A stretch of DNA of 64,000 nt, taken from the NCBI GenBank assembly GCA_030248135.1, contig JASANC010003387.1:1-64000 (forward strand). The letters are read 5' to 3'. The translations under genes and the position numbers were made by a program. Below, piece after piece: positions 63,899 to 64,000 of this stretch (position 1 is the first letter of the stretch; each line of letters starts with the position of its first letter). The notes under the pieces are model-generated. The model made no database searches, was not told the origin of the DNA, and saw only the letters and a list, made by a program, of their open reading frames with translations. The DNA comes from Theristus sp. LFF4_11. Its lineage: Eukaryota; Nematoda; Chromadorea; Monhysterida; Xyalidae.

Positions 63899-64000
63899 GT
63901 GAGTTTCTTTTGAAATTTTCTGTGTGAAACAAAATCAATGTTTTTCAATATCAATCGAACTAAACTCGTTCACTTCAAACTAGAAACTTAGGCGGAACAA

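Overview
The window is eukaryotic nuclear DNA from an animal. Genes are split into many short exons with GT-AG introns, and acceptors are mostly TTTCAG-like. The gene content is metazoan: a DLG-family MAGUK, a GLUT-type sugar carrier, selenoprotein T and long series of EB modules. The abundance of EB modules (cysteine-rich, best known from nematodes) suggests an ecdysozoan, probably a nematode. That is inference, and no species is proposed. Introns and intergenic DNA are packed with non-autonomous mobile elements.

Left third (1-16032, minus strand): two neighbouring secreted EB-module genes. A small one (14978-16032) encodes a signal peptide and three modules. A very large one (1-14648, running off the left edge) has at least 47 exons, nearly all carrying one EB module and bounded by phase-1 introns. 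Next, on the plus strand, is a secreted YHYH-domain protein (17092-20010). Its start faces that of the small EB gene across a 1.06 kb shared upstream region.

Middle (20287-36185, minus strand): a complete eight-exon GLUT/SLC2-type transporter (20287-24804), then a complete five-exon selenoprotein T gene (26356-28235). The latter keeps an in-frame UGA in the redox motif C-Y-S-U, and a type II SECIS-like hairpin lies in its 3' UTR. After about 4.7 kb of G-rich repeats and palindromes comes a PDZ-containing gene I cannot name (32935-36185). From 36186 to 42762 I see only repeats and nested transposons.

Right third (42763-64000, plus strand): a Discs-large (DLG) gene with L27, PDZ1, PDZ2, PDZ3, SH3 and HOOK exons in order. 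The guanylate-kinase end lies beyond the window. Two extra phase-0 open frames inside a 7.4 kb intron look like alternative N-terminal exons.

The repeat layer includes an 8-copy foldback MITE, a ~215 bp MITE family, a CRE-like (TGACGTCA) MITE and two tRNA-derived SINE families. It also includes mariner-type foldbacks, one hAT-like insertion, a GCGC-repeat foldback, a 614 bp tandem duplication with long poly-G runs, and interstitial TTAGGA tracts. Exon coordinates were placed by hand from splice consensus, reading-frame continuity and domain alignment. For every gene listed the exon lengths and phases close without remainder, except at the few points flagged.
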